NCBI GenBank assembly: GCA_027924585.1 | Contig: BSBM01001448.1 | Coordinates: 248,001-312,000 of the forward strand | Origin: Larix kaempferi | Taxonomy: Eukaryota; Streptophyta; Pinopsida; Pinales; Pinaceae | Length of the DNA stretch: 64,000 nt | Reading direction: 5' to 3' | Part shown: positions 9,508 through 20,490 of the stretch, piece after piece | How positions within the stretch are numbered: the first letter of the stretch is position 1 | Layout: each line of letters starts with the position of its first letter | Made by a program: the position numbers and the translations under genes | Notes under the pieces: generated by a model | Seen by the model: the letters and a program-made list of their open reading frames with translations, nothing else | Told to the model about the DNA's origin: nothing | Database searches by the model: none

Positions 9508-9936
9508 TTACATGGTGTGATTGATGTGCCAATCTAGGATGTTGTTGGCCATTTGATTTGCGACACTATTTTGAGCTCTTGGGACATGGGTGAATGTTAT
9601 GGATTCAAACTGTCGGCTCAATTGTTTTGCACGTAGGAATTTTCTAAAAAGGCAAGGATCACGCACCTGGTAGCAGTTGTTGAGCTGGGAGACAAGTAGC
9701 TGGGAGTCAAGGAACACATGAAGGTGACATATGCCCATCTAGAGGGCAGCAGTCAGAAGACCGGTCACAACATCGTACTCAGCCTGGTTATTGGTAGCAG
9801 CGCCTATACATATCCCGTCAAGGTGGATCATCTCTTGTGAGGGGGAATATAAGACCCATGCTGCAGAAGCTAGGTTTGGAGACCAGCAGTTTGCTCCATC
9901 AACGAAGCCAGTGTAACAAGGTGGAAGATGGTCCAT
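9508..9936 (-). CDS. Extra RNase H (plant/archaeal type) downstream of integrase, element A
   Basis: The 142-codon frame starts M-D-H-L-P-P-C-Y at 9936. Catalytic positions of the RNase H fold are visible: D in F-V-D-G, E in N-N-Q-A-E-Y-D, D in V-F-L-D-S-Q-L. The last acidic position is N here (V-A-N-Q-M-A), but D in element B (V-A-D-Q-M-V), so A has probably lost full activity. The enzyme would degrade the RNA strand of RNA-DNA hybrids during reverse transcription, complementing the RNase H fused to RT. In the Tat group of plant gypsy elements such a second RNase H normally sits before integrase; here both copies have it after integrase as a separate frame. The ATG is chosen because B starts the same way and both have an AG just upstream. 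The frame is uninterrupted. Confidence 0.8.
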
Positions 9937-10032
9937 CTGTGTGCATGCAAAAATGATGAATGTAAGATGATGGTAAAAAAGGTGGAAAACAAAAAAGAGA
10001 GCAAACTGTACAATGCAGACCAATGAGGCCGC
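9937..10032 (-). promoter_or_regulatory. Putative 3' splice site before the extra RNase H (element A)
   Basis: On the - strand a long pyrimidine-rich tract ends in CACACAG directly before the ATG at 9936. In B the same spacing shows a T/C-rich tract ending in CCATAG before ATG 25489. This would allow a spliced mRNA for the extra RNase H. It is inference from composition and conservation. Confidence 0.45.
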
Positions 10033-10148
10033 GGTTTCATCTATGGGTAAAAACGCTTAAGATACAACCCATTACGGGGGTTGCGCAAAGGGTGACCTTC
10101 GGAGTCGGCTAAGATGTATGCCCCCTTGCCGAGGCAGGTCTGCACGAA

Positions 10149-11537
10149 TTAAGGGCCTTGCCACATGGATTCAAACTTCCCTTTACCGGTTTTGTCGTGG
10201 GCTTGGTCATAGGTGAGGACGAGCTCCCCTTCGTGGAAAGTTCGAGGGTGAACATGTTTGTCATAACCGGCTATGGAGCGGTTCTTGGCAGCTTCGATGT
10301 TCTGGAGAGTGGCACAACGGTCTTCATCAGCTTGTTCGAGTGTCAGCAAACGCTGCTCGAGGGGGGAAGTGTCGGGTAGAAGCTCAACGGCGATATGTAA
10401 GGCAGGAATATGACACTCGATGGGGAGGACATACTCTACACCGTGAACTAAATTAAACGAGGTAAAACCAGTGGCGGTGTTGGTGGAGGTACGGTAAGCC
10501 CATAAGGCGGGGAAGAGCATGTGGTGCCAATTGGACTTATGCCGGTCAACAGTGCGTTGGAGGATGGTTTTTAGGATTTTGTTGATGGCCTCTACTTGGT
10601 CGTTCCCTTGGGAGTAGTAAGCAGAGGAAAATTGGTGTTCAAATTTGAGGAGGATGGATAACTCACGCCAGACGACGTCTTCGAAGTGTGAACCATGGTC
10701 TGAGACCAACTGTTTAGGGACCCCGAATCGAGTAATAACATGGTTGAAAAAGAAATAGGTAGCAGTGTCAGTGGTACAATTGAAGGTAGGCATGGCTTCT
10801 GCCCATTTGGTGAAGTAATCAACAGCGACAATGATATACTTGTGGCCGTTGGCAGACGGGGGTCTACACTCCATGAAGTCGATGGCCCACTTACAAAAGG
10901 GACCAATGGTGACGACTGGGTGTAACGGAGCAGGAGGTGTCCGAGCCTTGGGGGCGAAAAGTTGGCAGTTATGGCAATGCTTGACCGCAGTGATGCAGTC
11001 AGTGAAAAGTGTGGGCCAGAAGTATCTGGCGCGGATGAATTTCTGGGCGGTGGCCATTCCAGAGAAATGGCCGCCGCAGGCACCGCTATGACAGTCATTG
11101 AGGATGTGTTCATCTTCCTTGTGTGTAAGGCAACGACGAAGAATGGTGTCAACCCCCCGCCGGTAAAGGACATCTCCTAGGAGAAGATAGCGAGAGGCCT
11201 GGTGACGGATACGACGACGTCCATTATGGGTGACTTTGGGTCTGAACTTCTGCGTGCGCAGGTATAACAAAATATCACCGTACCATGGGTCATCAGACGA
11301 GATGGTGAACAAATGGTTGTTGGTTAACTCATCGGAGATTTGCGGGGACGGGAGAAGGGAAGGGAGATCTGTGATGAGATGAGCAAGTGCGAGGGCTTTA
11401 GTGATCTTAGGGGTTTTTAAGGTAAGGTCATATTCCTGGAGGATAATGACCCATTTAGCAACACGACCTTGCAGTAGCCGCTGGGTAAGGAGATAGACCA
11501 TGGGGTTAGAGTCAGCGACGACTGTGGTATGACTCAT
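10149..11537 (-). CDS. RNase H end plus integrase (element A), open over 462 codons
   Basis: The frame opens at a Met inside RNase H (V-V-A-D-S-N-P-M-V-Y-L), continues with R-V-A-K-W-V-I-I-L-Q-E-Y and then integrase. The HHCC zinc finger is visible (H-K-E-D-E-H ... C-H-S-G ... H-C-H-N-C), as is the catalytic triad: D in W-A-I-D-F-M, D in V-S-D-H-G-S-H-F, and E in N-D-Q-V-E-A-I-N-K. A C-terminal F-E-S-M-W-Q-G-P marks the GPY/F module. Integrase inserts the element DNA into the host genome. The stop at 10149 replaces the Tyr that B has (G-P-Y-V-I). The natural end (N-G-L-Y-L-K-R-F-Y-P) lies about 115 bases further at 10035-10040. The frame is part of the pol polyprotein, so the Met is not a true start. 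Confidence 0.9.
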   Translation of the reverse strand: MSHTTVVADSNPMVYLLTQRLLQGRVAKWVIILQEYDLTLKTPKITKALALAHLITDLPSLLPSPQISDELTNNHLFTISSDDPWYGDILLYLRTQKFRPKVTHNGRRRIRHQASRYLLLGDVLYRRGVDTILRRCLTHKEDEHILNDCHSGACGGHFSGMATAQKFIRARYFWPTLFTDCITAVKHCHNCQLFAPKARTPPAPLHPVVTIGPFCKWAIDFMECRPPSANGHKYIIVAVDYFTKWAEAMPTFNCTTDTATYFFFNHVITRFGVPKQLVSDHGSHFEDVVWRELSILLKFEHQFSSAYYSQGNDQVEAINKILKTILQRTVDRHKSNWHHMLFPALWAYRTSTNTATGFTSFNLVHGVEYVLPIECHIPALHIAVELLPDTSPLEQRLLTLEQADEDRCATLQNIEAAKNRSIAGYDKHVHPRTFHEGELVLTYDQAHDKTGKGKFESMWQGP

Positions 11538-11544
11538 TAAGATA

Positions 11545-12640
11545 TAGTGTCACAATTTTTGGACGGAAAAGACCACTGCTAGGTCTAGTCTCTCCTCATA
11601 TGGGTAACGTAGGGGTGGACCTGACAAGGTCTGGCTAACGTAGTAAATGACATGCTCCTGGTGAGAAGCGTCTTCTTGAACCAAGACTCCGGACACGACA
11701 TGCTCAGATGCTGAGACGTATAGGATGAAGTCCTGGGAGAAATCCGGAGGGGAGATCAGAGGGGCTTGTGTGAGAGCTTTCTTGAGGGCTTCGAATGCAG
11801 CTTATGCTTGCTCATCCCAAACGAAGGGTATGTGGGTACGGAGCAGGCGCAAGAAACCGTGAACGGTAGTGGCGTAATCAGGAACGAAGCGTCGAAGGAA
11901 ATTGGATCGCCCCTGCAGACTTTGGAGCTTCCGGAGCGTGCGAGGAGAGGGAAGGTCTAAGATGGCTTGGACTTTCAAGGGATCAATAGTAATTCCTTTC
12001 TGGGAAACAATAAAACCCAACAATTGGCCTGCCGGAACGCAAAAGACACACTTGTGTGGGTTCAAGCGGATTTGATATTTGCGACAACGCAGAAAAACTT
12101 GCCGAAGGTCGTCTGATTATTTTCGGGAACGAGCTGTAAGGTCATCAAGGTAGACTAGCAGGATATGGACCAAGTCGTGAATGCAATAGGTCATGGCCCG
12201 CTGGAAGGTGGCACCAGCATTTTTTAGGCCGAAAGGCATGACGCAGTAGGCAAAGGTGCCCCATGGGGTGGTAAAGGCAGTTTTGTACTGGTCTTCCTTA
12301 CGGATCTCAATCTGGTTGTATCCAGAAAAACCGTCCATGAAAGAGAGGACTTCATGCCCCGCACACGCATCTATGAGCTGGTCAATAAATGGCGTGGGGA
12401 AGTTGTCTTTGGGACAAGCACGGTTTAAATCGCGGAAGTCAGTGCATACTCTGATGGTGCCTTGCTTTTTGTTAACGGGAACGGGGTTTGAAACCCAAGT
12501 GGTATAGGAAATAGGATAAATGAATCCTGCCTTGCGCAGTTTCTCAATCTCGGCTTTGACAGCTGGGAGCTTTGAGGGATGAATGGGGCACTGTTTCTGA
12601 CGAACGGGGGGTACATCAGGACATGTGTCAATCTGTTACT
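11545..12640 (-). pseudogene. Reverse transcriptase and start of RNase H (element A)
   Basis: The domain reads on from the linker after a stop at 12636-12638. It shows R-V-C-T-D-F-R-D-L-N-R-A-C-P-K-D, L-S-F-M-D-G-F-S-G-Y-N-Q-I, Y-C-V-M-P-F-G-L-K-N-A-G-A-T-F-Q-R-A-M and the active site Y-L-D-D at 12141-12152. It continues with the connection (G-F-I-V-S-Q-K-G) into RNase H. Reverse transcriptase copies element RNA to DNA. All motifs are intact, but single stops at 12636, 12117, 11802 and about 11551 break the frame. The stop at 12117 coincides with a TGA in B at the same codon, so it may predate the split of the copies or be a shared hot spot. No frameshift is present. Confidence 0.88.
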
Positions 12641-13850
12641 CTATAATGGCGGGGTCAAGACCGGGCATTTCGGTATAGGACCAGGCAAAGACATCACGAA
12701 ATTCTCTGAAAAGGGTTTGGTAGTCTTCAATCTCTTGCGTACTGCAGAAGGCTCCTAAAGTGATGAGTTCAGGGGCACGTCCTGGGGCAGCGATATCAAT
12801 TTGGATGACAGGTGAGATGTTGTCCATATTACCCTCCTTGAAGGCGTTAGGAGCAGGAATAGGGTCCTTGAACCAGTCAACCTTGGTGGGAAGGAAGTCT
12901 TTGGATTCAACCATGAATTGGGTAGCTGTGCTAGAGGAAGGTTCTTCTGGAATGAAGTAGGAACGATGATGCATATCATCCCAGGGATAATCCGGGGCAG
13001 TGAGGGCCTCGAGAATCTCCTCATTAGTATGGAAAGTTTGCGTCGTCAAATCGGTTGACGAGGGGGTAGTGGTTGAAGAGATCATATAAATGGTATTAAC
13101 CTCTCCTGAAGGGGAGGAGACCGGAGGGTGGATCTCCTCAATGGTGGGTGGTGCCGTCTCAAGATCCAGATTGTTCATCTCATAGAGAGCCGCTCTATAA
13201 TCCGGGAGATCGGGACAATGATGTGAGTAGTGCCCGTAAACACCACATATGGCACAGGGGTGGTTGGTATGTATGGATTTATCTTTAGGCTTGGGGGTGG
13301 GGTTTAGTTCGACAACCGGGATGTTGGGGTCGTCGTCGAGCATCTACATGTGTTTCTGTAATGCTGGTAATTGTGGACACTGATGAGTTGCATGGCCTAA
13401 CTCATCGCACAACGAGCATTTGGGAGGAGCACGAAACACAGGAGGGTTTTTGACTGTCTTGGGAGGTGGTATAGTAGTGTAAGGTTGGGGTCCTCTGCCC
13501 CCAGTGGATTTGGGAGTAGGAGGAGGATTCATGGAGGACGAAGGGGTAGAGACACCGGGGGGTGGCTGAGTGGTAGTAGCCATGGGTTGCACCGATTGGA
13601 GGACGACGCTTGGTGTCAGTGGGGGAACGGGAGGCAAAAGGTACCAGATGGGTAATCCCAAGGTTAACCCAGGGAGGCTAAGGGTAGCCGTAACCGGGCA
13701 GCTTACTACTCCCGATGGAGGGACTAGGAAGGGGATCGTATGGATAGGTGTAACACCAATGTGGCTAGGTACCAATGGTGGTTTAGGAAACAAGGGTGGT
13801 TGATTATTAGGAGTTTGGTTATCGTGGGACAGGGTACATAAGTCAGACAC
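12636..13850 (-). pseudogene. Linker with two extra CCHC knuckles between protease and RT (element A)
   Basis: Two frames (13344-13850 and 12636-13343), separated only by a TAG, encode a Pro/Ser/Thr-rich segment, then two zinc knuckles: C-S-L-C-D-E-L-G-H-A-T-H-Q-C (13377-13418) and C-A-I-C-G-V-Y-G-H-Y-S-H-H-C (13215-13256). A region leading into RT follows (W-F-K-D-P-I-P ... F-A-W-S-Y-T-E-M-P-G-L-D). The second knuckle is almost the same as the gag knuckle at 15036-15077 (C-S-I-C-G-V-Y-G-H-Y-T-H-A-C), so a gag piece seems to have been duplicated to a place after protease. B has the same arrangement. CCHC knuckles bind nucleic acid; in gypsy elements they normally sit only at the end of gag. 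Confidence 0.82.
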
Positions 13851-13880
13851 TTCGGGCGTAGATGACGGGGGAGGAAGGGA

Positions 13881-14930
13881 TTAGAAGGTGGAGATCATCG
13901 GCGCGTCTGAGTAAACTTCAGGTCCCGTAGAGAAAACAAACGAGGTGGTGGCACGAGAAACAGGTTGTTCAACCATGGGGAGAACATTTTCGGGTGCCGT
14001 GGGAGCATTGGGATCATAGTAGGTGAGCTGGTCAACCTTGACCACGCGTCCCTCATGGGGGAGCATCATGGTGCGAAAAATGGAAGAGGCAACCGCCCGC
14101 ATGGCATACATGTAGCTGCACCCGAGTAAAAGGTTATAATCCAATTGGGCATTGATTACCTCGATGTCAATAAGTACGATTTTTCCACCTAACTAGACGG
14201 GGACATTGGGTAGGAGGCCTTGGGACTGGGCCGACCGACCGTTGTAGGTGCGTAATGCAGTGGTGGATTGCTGGAGAGTAGGGGATCCCAACTTCTGCCA
14301 TACGAAAGTAGACATAACGCATGTGGAGGCACCTTCATCGATGATGTATCGATGGATGACAAGATTCTGAATGGAAACAGAAACTTGGAATGCTAAGGAG
14401 GAAGGCAGGTGTGGTTCAGACTGGTCCAAATCAAATGCCATTAAATTCGAATCATGTGGGTCAATCGCCCCAATGGCGGAGAGTAAAGTCTTGCGTTGGG
14501 AAGGGTAGTTTTTCAAGGCTTCTAACGCAGACATGGCTGTGGGAGATTGGGCTAAGTCATCGACAATGTTGTAGTTTGACGCAGCCCGCGCATTGGGTTT
14601 ATTGTTGACACGGTGAAGCGGGAAACGAGGTGCTTTGGGAGCGCCCTCTAGTGGAGGCGGGGCTATGCGTAACTTTTGATCGGTGGGATGAGCGTTAGGG
14701 GTTTTCTCAGCAGGAGGGGCTTCAGTGGTGGAGCCATATTGGTTCCGACGAGTCTGGAGGTTGACGTCAGCGAATGACATCATCAACAAGTGGTGGGTTC
14801 CCGAGTCAAACATGGGTTGATCGGGAGTAGCGTATGTGATCTGCTGTTGGGGGTGTGCATTGGCTGGAGGGGGAGCCAACGGTTGAGTGTTCACTACGCC
14901 TTGGGTTGGTAAGGGGTTTTGCAGCACCAA
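13881..14930 (-). pseudogene. Aspartic protease region of pol (element A)
   Basis: The frame contains the retropepsin motif I-I-D-E-G-A-S (Asp codon at 14337-14339) after V-I-H-R-Y, then T-F-V-W-Q-K-L-G and, past a TAG at 14193-14195, I-V-L-I-D-I-E-V-I and N-L-L-L-G-C-S-Y-M, the flap-to-end part of the fold. The protease cuts the Gag-Pol polyprotein in the particle. In B the codon matching the TAG is CAA (Gln). The upstream part (14400-14930) is a Pro/Ala/Gln-rich spacer. A second stop at 13881 separates it from the CCHC linker. Confidence 0.82.
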
Positions 14931-16976
14931 AGGTGGCTACTAAGATTGAGGGGGGTTAGGTGGCGCTTGAGGAGCTGCATTGCCATGGCGATGGGCATCA
15001 TCAACCCACAGTTGCCGAGCTCGCTCCAAGTGTGGGCAAGCATGTGTGTAGTGGCCATAGACCCCGCAAATAGAACAAGGATGGTTTGTTCACAAATTGG
15101 GATTTTTGGCCTGCTTGGGCGGGCGATCAGGGTTTTGGTTAGCGGGAGCCGCATTATTGTTGTCTGGGGGATTAGCTAGTTGACCACCTTGGTCTGTAGG
15201 TTGGTTGTTCCCACGATTACATCCCTTGCCGCGGTTTTGTTGGCCCTAGTTGCGTTGGTTGTTCTGGTTTTCTGCGGATTATGTTGGGCGTAGACTTGCC
15301 CTTGAGTAGCAGGTGGTTTCTGAGGTTGCGCAGGTGCTGGAGCAGGCTGCGATGGATGATATGCAGGTGGGGGCTAGGCAGGTGCAGCAACTTGAGGAGA
15401 TTGCTGATATGGCTATGGAGCGGCTTGTGGGTTTGCCGCAGGGGCTGCCTGTGGTGGGTAATAAGCGGGCGGGGCTTGTGAAGGCGCAGGAGCTGGTGCA
15501 GCCTGCTGGTGGTAGTAGGGCTGAGGTGCGACCGGTGGGGCGTAGGTGAGAGTCGCATGACCGAAGCACTGAGGTGGACATGAGGGTCCATGAGAGTGGT
15601 GGTGATGTGTCATGGGAGCATACAAGGTGGTTGCTCCAGACTGTGAGGTAGCCCACGAAAGGTCGGGGCCAGGGGTAGGACGTGCTATGGAAAATGGTTG
15701 GGGATGTGAAGAAACACGGCCAATGATGCCGTCTGCAGCGTGGGATGCCCCCGGCACATCGTGCTGGGAGGACTCACCGAGAGGGGCGTCAGGTATAATG
15801 GTATAGAGATAACCCGACTGGGCATAAATGAGGTCGAACTGTTGGGCCTTAAGGATGGCATCTTCTTCAGACTGGGGTCTTTCTGATGCCACATACTTAG
15901 AAATGACAGGGAGAAGGGACTTGAGGAACCAATCTAGGAAGATACGATCATCTAATTTGATCTTACATAAGCTACGGCGTCGACGCCACTCATGAATGTG
16001 GTCCGTGATGTAGGTAGCCGTGTTTTGTCTACAAGATAGGAGGATCTCAACGCCCGCGTCATAGCGGACATGTAACTGGAAGAGTGCGCTGTAAGAGACG
16101 GAGGCGAACAGAGTCGTCCACTATGGAGTTGGAGGAACACCATAAATGGAAGGACATGATATGGTTTTGTGGGTCCTCACCTGCCTTGCCCTCGAATTTA
16201 GGAATGTCAGAGGGTAGCTTGGTAGGCATGTGAGGCCACGCAGGGTCGTGTCGGATAGGATCGTTGGTCAATCTGGCTAGGTCGGGCAGGTTGAGGCTAG
16301 CCATGAATGGCAAACTGGAAGAAGGATGTGACACAGTAGTGGGTTGGACCAAGTTGGGGCCAATGCCCCCAAGTGGAGGGGCAGGATTTGGGATGGTGCC
16401 CCCAAGTGGGGGAACTAAGGTGGTATAGGATGGTCCTGCACCACCATGGGTAGTGTGAGCCACTGGTGGAGTAGTGCTAGGTATGGCAGGTACTGGTATG
16501 GTGACTGGAATGGTGGACGTGGCCCCCATCGAGGGGATACCCAAAACAGGTGTGGTAACTGGGGTAGTGGTGGATGTGCCACCACTGGTCCCTACAACAA
16601 AAGGAGTGGAAGTCATGCCAACCATGGGGCTAGTAGGGGTAGTGTAAATAGGGATCTCAGACTCATCCTCAGAATCGGAGGTAAAGTAAGGGGCGTCAAT
16701 ATCTGGTGACGGAGTCCTATGTCGTTGACGAGTGGAGTCAAGTGACAAGGCTCTAGAGCTGTGATGAGTGGTATCAAGGGATGATGATCTGTGGTGATGG
16801 CGGGTGGTGTCAAGTGAACCGTGCTGTGGGGGCTCGCCCCTGAGGTGCCAAGAATGTCTCGGGGACTCAATGGTGACAGATGGTGTCGAATCTCTGTGGG
16901 TTGAGGTGAGTAAAAAATAGCTCAAAAACCCTAATGCAACCGAGTGTGCAGAAGGAGAGCTCAAAAAAAAAGGCAC
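14931..16976 (-). pseudogene. Gag of element A (capsid region and CCHC knuckle)
   Basis: The start is set at the Met at 16976. The first 305 codons run through a Ser/Thr/Pro-rich N-terminus with repeated S-L-D-(T/S)-T-R-H and the capsid core L-N-L-P-D-L-A-R-L ... S-D-I-P-K-F-E-G-K-A-G-E-D-P-Q-N-H-I-M-S-F-H-L-W. The frame changes near 16060-16140, so the rest of the capsid (Y-D-A-G-V-E-I-L-L-S-C-R) and the Pro/Gln/Ala-rich part at 15413-15892 lie in other frames. One CCHC knuckle is at 15036-15077. Gag forms the particle and packages RNA. Short indels, including a deletion relative to B, make this copy defective. Confidence 0.82.
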
Positions 16977-18457
16977 TCAGGCCAACAACCAACTCAAAAC
17001 ACTTACTGTAACAGCTGTGCTACAATAAGTGGAGTATCAACAAAGATGGTCAGAATACCAACAAGCAGCAGGTTTCCTAGAAAATAAAAAATGGTGGACT
17101 CACTAGACCAAAAGGAGGTAAGGGAGCATGCAAACACCTAACTAAAAAGTATTCTGACTCAACTAGACATATCCTCTGCAAGGTGATGAAATCCAAGTCA
17201 GACAATATGAATAGGAAAGCCAAGTGGCTAAGATATCCCCCTACCGGGAGGGACACCGGGTAGTCAATCCTAGAAGAATGGCAACTAAGATACCCCATTC
17301 ATGACACGTCCAGAAAGGTGAATCTGCTGTTTGGTCCTTTTACCGCAATACCCCAATACAGGGATATCCCGAGAACTATGAAAGGTATCCCTTCGGTTAC
17401 TGAATGGAGTGCGGTATTCCACTCAGGCCTCCGGAACCAGTCTCGCGACTTCAACCCTCCTAGGGGAGAGGCCCTCTGGTAAACTGGTTGTGATCGTGCC
17501 AAAAAGTACTAGGGGATTTTGGTTCCCTAATTGGACAACATCTATGTCTCAAGTGTAAGTAACCGAGGGGTGTTATTGGAAGCCTATCCCCCCGATCCTA
17601 CCTAACTACAAAGATTCTTTTGTGTTCCCCAAGTGGGGTTAGAATATTGGTTGAGTTAAGTAGTTTTCTAAGGCTCACTTGAATTATGTGACAGAGTGTG
17701 TGCTCGTGAGGTGATGATGAACCCAAGTAGAAAGTGCCACTAGGGAGGGCAACTTTCTATCTAGCAATAACAATACAGAAATGAACTTTTAAAATGCACA
17801 ATTTTCTTTTTTCAATTTAAAGTGCTGAAAATGTAAAAATGATTCTGTAAATGAAACATAAATAAAAATGCAGAAAAGGCTGTAAGGAAGGGTGGCTGCA
17901 GGTAGGACAGATGGTTGTGCTGGAGCAGAAAATAGTGCAGCAAAGGGGCTGGGCTCAAAACAGGAAAAAATGCAGAAATCAGACCGCGGGTCTGTGACGA
18001 ATCTGAACAGGCGGACCGTGGGTTTAAAGGAAACAGACGCGGACAGGTCGCGACTATTGGGCCGACAGAGGCAGTCGGGACGCAGGAAACAGGGAAAAAG
18101 ACACAGTCGGGTCGTGGGGAAAAGGCTGACAGACGCAGTCGGGATGCCAGAAAGGAGCTGAAAGCCGCAGTCGGGACGCGGGAAAATGGTCGACAGGCGC
18201 AGTCAGATTGCAACAAACAGGCTGATTAGCCGCGGTCGGATCGCAGGTAACAGACTTGAATCCGCTGGCAGGGCATCGGAAACAGTCTGAGAGCTGCGGT
18301 CGGGTCGCAGGTAAAGGCCTGAAAGACGCGGTCGGGACACGACTGCAAAGGGAAAAGACGCGGTGTACGGCGGCCGAAAGGGACAGCCGAAAGGAAAAAA
18401 ATGGGAAATTATTGCAGAAAACTAAATAATTTTTTAAACGAAAACCAGAAATTCAAA
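16977..18457 (-). other. 5' leader of element A
   Basis: About 1.5 kb lies between gag and the primer binding site, with no convincing reading frame. The distal part (17985-18365) holds GC-rich degenerate repeats; the rest shows no recognised feature. Confidence 0.7.
17985..18365 (-). repeat. GC-rich degenerate tandem repeats in leader of A
   Basis: The phrase CGCAGTCGGGACGC and its variants recur about every 35-45 bp (near 18078, 18105, 18137, 18165, 18197, 18231, 18298, 18328). CpG content is unusually high compared with the surroundings. Confidence 0.7.
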
Positions 18458-18473
18458 CCTAGGGGAGTCGCCA
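18458..18473 (-). other. Primer binding site of element A
   Basis: On the - strand TGGCGACTCCCCTAGG begins 4 bases after the LTR end. It is of the TGGCGACTCC type found in Tat/Ogre-like plant gypsy elements and usually assigned to a tRNA-Arg; the tRNA assignment is from memory of the family. Confidence 0.75.
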
Positions 18474-18477
18474 AAAC

Positions 18478-19223
18478 TGTAGCTAGGGTTTTACCCCTAG
18501 CTTTTGCAAATGAGCACCTACTAAGGAGAAGGGACTCCTTAGTAGCAGTTCAGTAAATGGAAATTATTATGCTAAAACAGAAATGTAAACTACTCTAAAA
18601 CATGTGCATGAAACATAAACAACAAAATGTAAATAATGTTTTTTTGTATTAAGTTTACCTCCAATGTGAAGGTTGGTGAAGCTCTTGCAATGTCCAAGAG
18701 GGTTGCTCCAAGCTCCAACTTGCTCCTTCTCTTTCTCCAATGGTGGGAATGGGCCAAAAGGGGCTCTCAAGGTGAAAGTGGCTCAATGGTGAGCTAGGGT
18801 TTCAAGAGAGATTTTGGCAGAGTAAGGCTATACTTGATTGTGGATGTGGAATGAGGGATCTCCATCACCTATTTATAGTTTTTTGGTGGTGGAGTGCTGG
18901 CCCATGGTTTTGGGAACCATATGGTTTAGGGCAGCTGTATAGGGTTTTTTCCTCCTTTTCCTCATTATTTTATATTTTATATTCCCTTTTTAGGGGATTT
19001 TTGCTATTTTATAGGAATTTTGGATATTTTTGGAGGAAAAAGGGGTTTTTTAGCTTTTTTAAGGCTTTTTTGATGGTTTTGTGGCCTTTTGGAGGCATTT
19101 TAGGCCTTCTGGAGGCTTTTTAGTGGGATTTTCAGGGTTTTTAAGGGAAATATGGTAGGAAAATGGACAAATGAGCCATGTAATGAGGTAGATGAGGTAA
19201 TGAACACTTTTTGGGTGTTAACA
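18478..19223 (-). mobile_element. 5' LTR of element A (746 bp)
   Basis: It is the partner of 4056-4801, with the same length and about 15 differences (2%). TATAAATA is on the - strand at 18870-18877. The right flank CTTCT (19224-19228) repeats the left flank of the element. Confidence 0.92.
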
Positions 19224-20490
19224 CTTCTGCAACAGACCCTCACTGGCTCTGCAACTAAGTGATACATCTTACAACATCATGGGACACATTCCACCTTTAC
19301 ATCCCTTGCTTCGAATTTCCTGCAGTTCTTTCAGTTACCAGTCTGTTATGACGCCGGTGTAGAGATCCTACTATCTTGTAGACAGAACACCGCTACCCAC
19401 ATCACTGACCATATTCATGAGTGGCGAAAAGGTAAGAGTTTATGCAATATCAAGTTAGATGACTGCATCTTTCTATATTGTTTTTTTAAATATCTTATAC
19501 CGGTTATTTCCAAGGATGTGGCATTTGAACGGCCCCAATCCGAAGAAGAATCCATTCTAAAATGCCAACAATTTGACCTCATCTATGCTTAGTCCGACTA
19601 CCTATATTCCATTTTACTAGATGCTCCCCATGGCGATTCATCTCGAAAATATGCCCCAGGGGAATCCCATGCTTCCGACGGCATTATCGAGCACGTTGCA
19701 TCCCATAGTCATCCTTATACTACTATGCCTCATGCTAGTCCCCCGACTTATAATCCTACACCCAATTCCACCATGAGTGGCCCCGATATTTCACATGCCA
19801 CAAATCATTTCGGAGATACAGCCTCGTATGTTCCCATGGCCCAATCCCCTCATGTTCATGGACCTTCATGCCCAAATCATTGCTATGGTCACACACCGCC
19901 AGCATACACTCCTCCCACTGCACCTCCTGCCTATTACCATCAACAGGTTGCCCCTGCACTGACACAACCTCAATCCCCTCCAGCTTGTTATATCCCATAG
20001 TCATCCCCTACACAACCTTCAGCTCCTCAAGCTTACTATCCACCACAGGCAGCACTCGCACCTACTCAACCACAGAATTCGCCTACCCCCCAAGGGCAAG
20101 TTTATGCCCAACAAAACCAACAACAAAATCATCCTGCCCAAAGAAACCAACAAAGAAAAAAAATCAGGGAAGAGGACGTAACCGAGGGAACAACCAACTG
20201 CCAGATCACTGTGGCCAACCACCCAATCCCCCAAACAATAACGATGCTGCACTAGCTAACCAGAACCCTGATCGACCACCTTGTTAAAGAAAGAATCCCA
20301 ACCTACGTACGAACCACCCATGTTCTATCTGCGGGATATACAAACATTATACACACAATTGTACCCACTTGGAGCAAGCTCACCAACTTTGGAATGATGA
20401 CAGCCAATGACAAGGACATGATGCACCACCAACACCTCCCAACCCCCCGCAACCTAATGCAAAACCCAAGATGCTACAGAATCCCTTTCC
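19224..20490 (+). pseudogene. Gypsy gag, C-terminal half (element B)
   Basis: The sense frame continues the capsid interrupted at 4055: L-Q-Q-T-L-T-G-S-A-T-K, then Y-D-A-G-V-E-I-L-L-S-C-R-Q-N-T, H-I-T-D-H-I-H-E-W, and F-E-R-P-Q-S-E-E-E. A Pro/Gln-rich part follows, then one CCHC knuckle C-S-I-C-G-I-Y-K-H-Y-T-H-N-C at 20321-20362. Unlike A, this copy keeps the capsid part around W-Y that A has lost. Stops include TGA near 19255 (Trp in the family), TAG at 19590-19592 (CAG in A) and TAG near 19998. The role is particle assembly and RNA binding. The split by A is clean, with a 5-bp duplication. Confidence 0.82.

Larger units (their letters stand above)
4056..19223 (-). mobile_element. Element A: complete gypsy retrotransposon (15168 bp)
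   Basis: Two 746-bp LTRs in the same orientation (4056-4801 and 18478-19223) differ at about 15 positions and are flanked by CTTCT. Genes of the retrotransposon read on the - strand, with a primer site at 18458-18473 and a polypurine tract at 4802-4812. The pol reading frame from 14930 down to 10149 stays in one frame for 4.8 kb and is interrupted by about eight single stops but no frameshift. A sits inside the gag of same-family element B in the opposite direction. It carries an extra RNase H after integrase and an antisense spliced gene. Confidence 0.93.
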
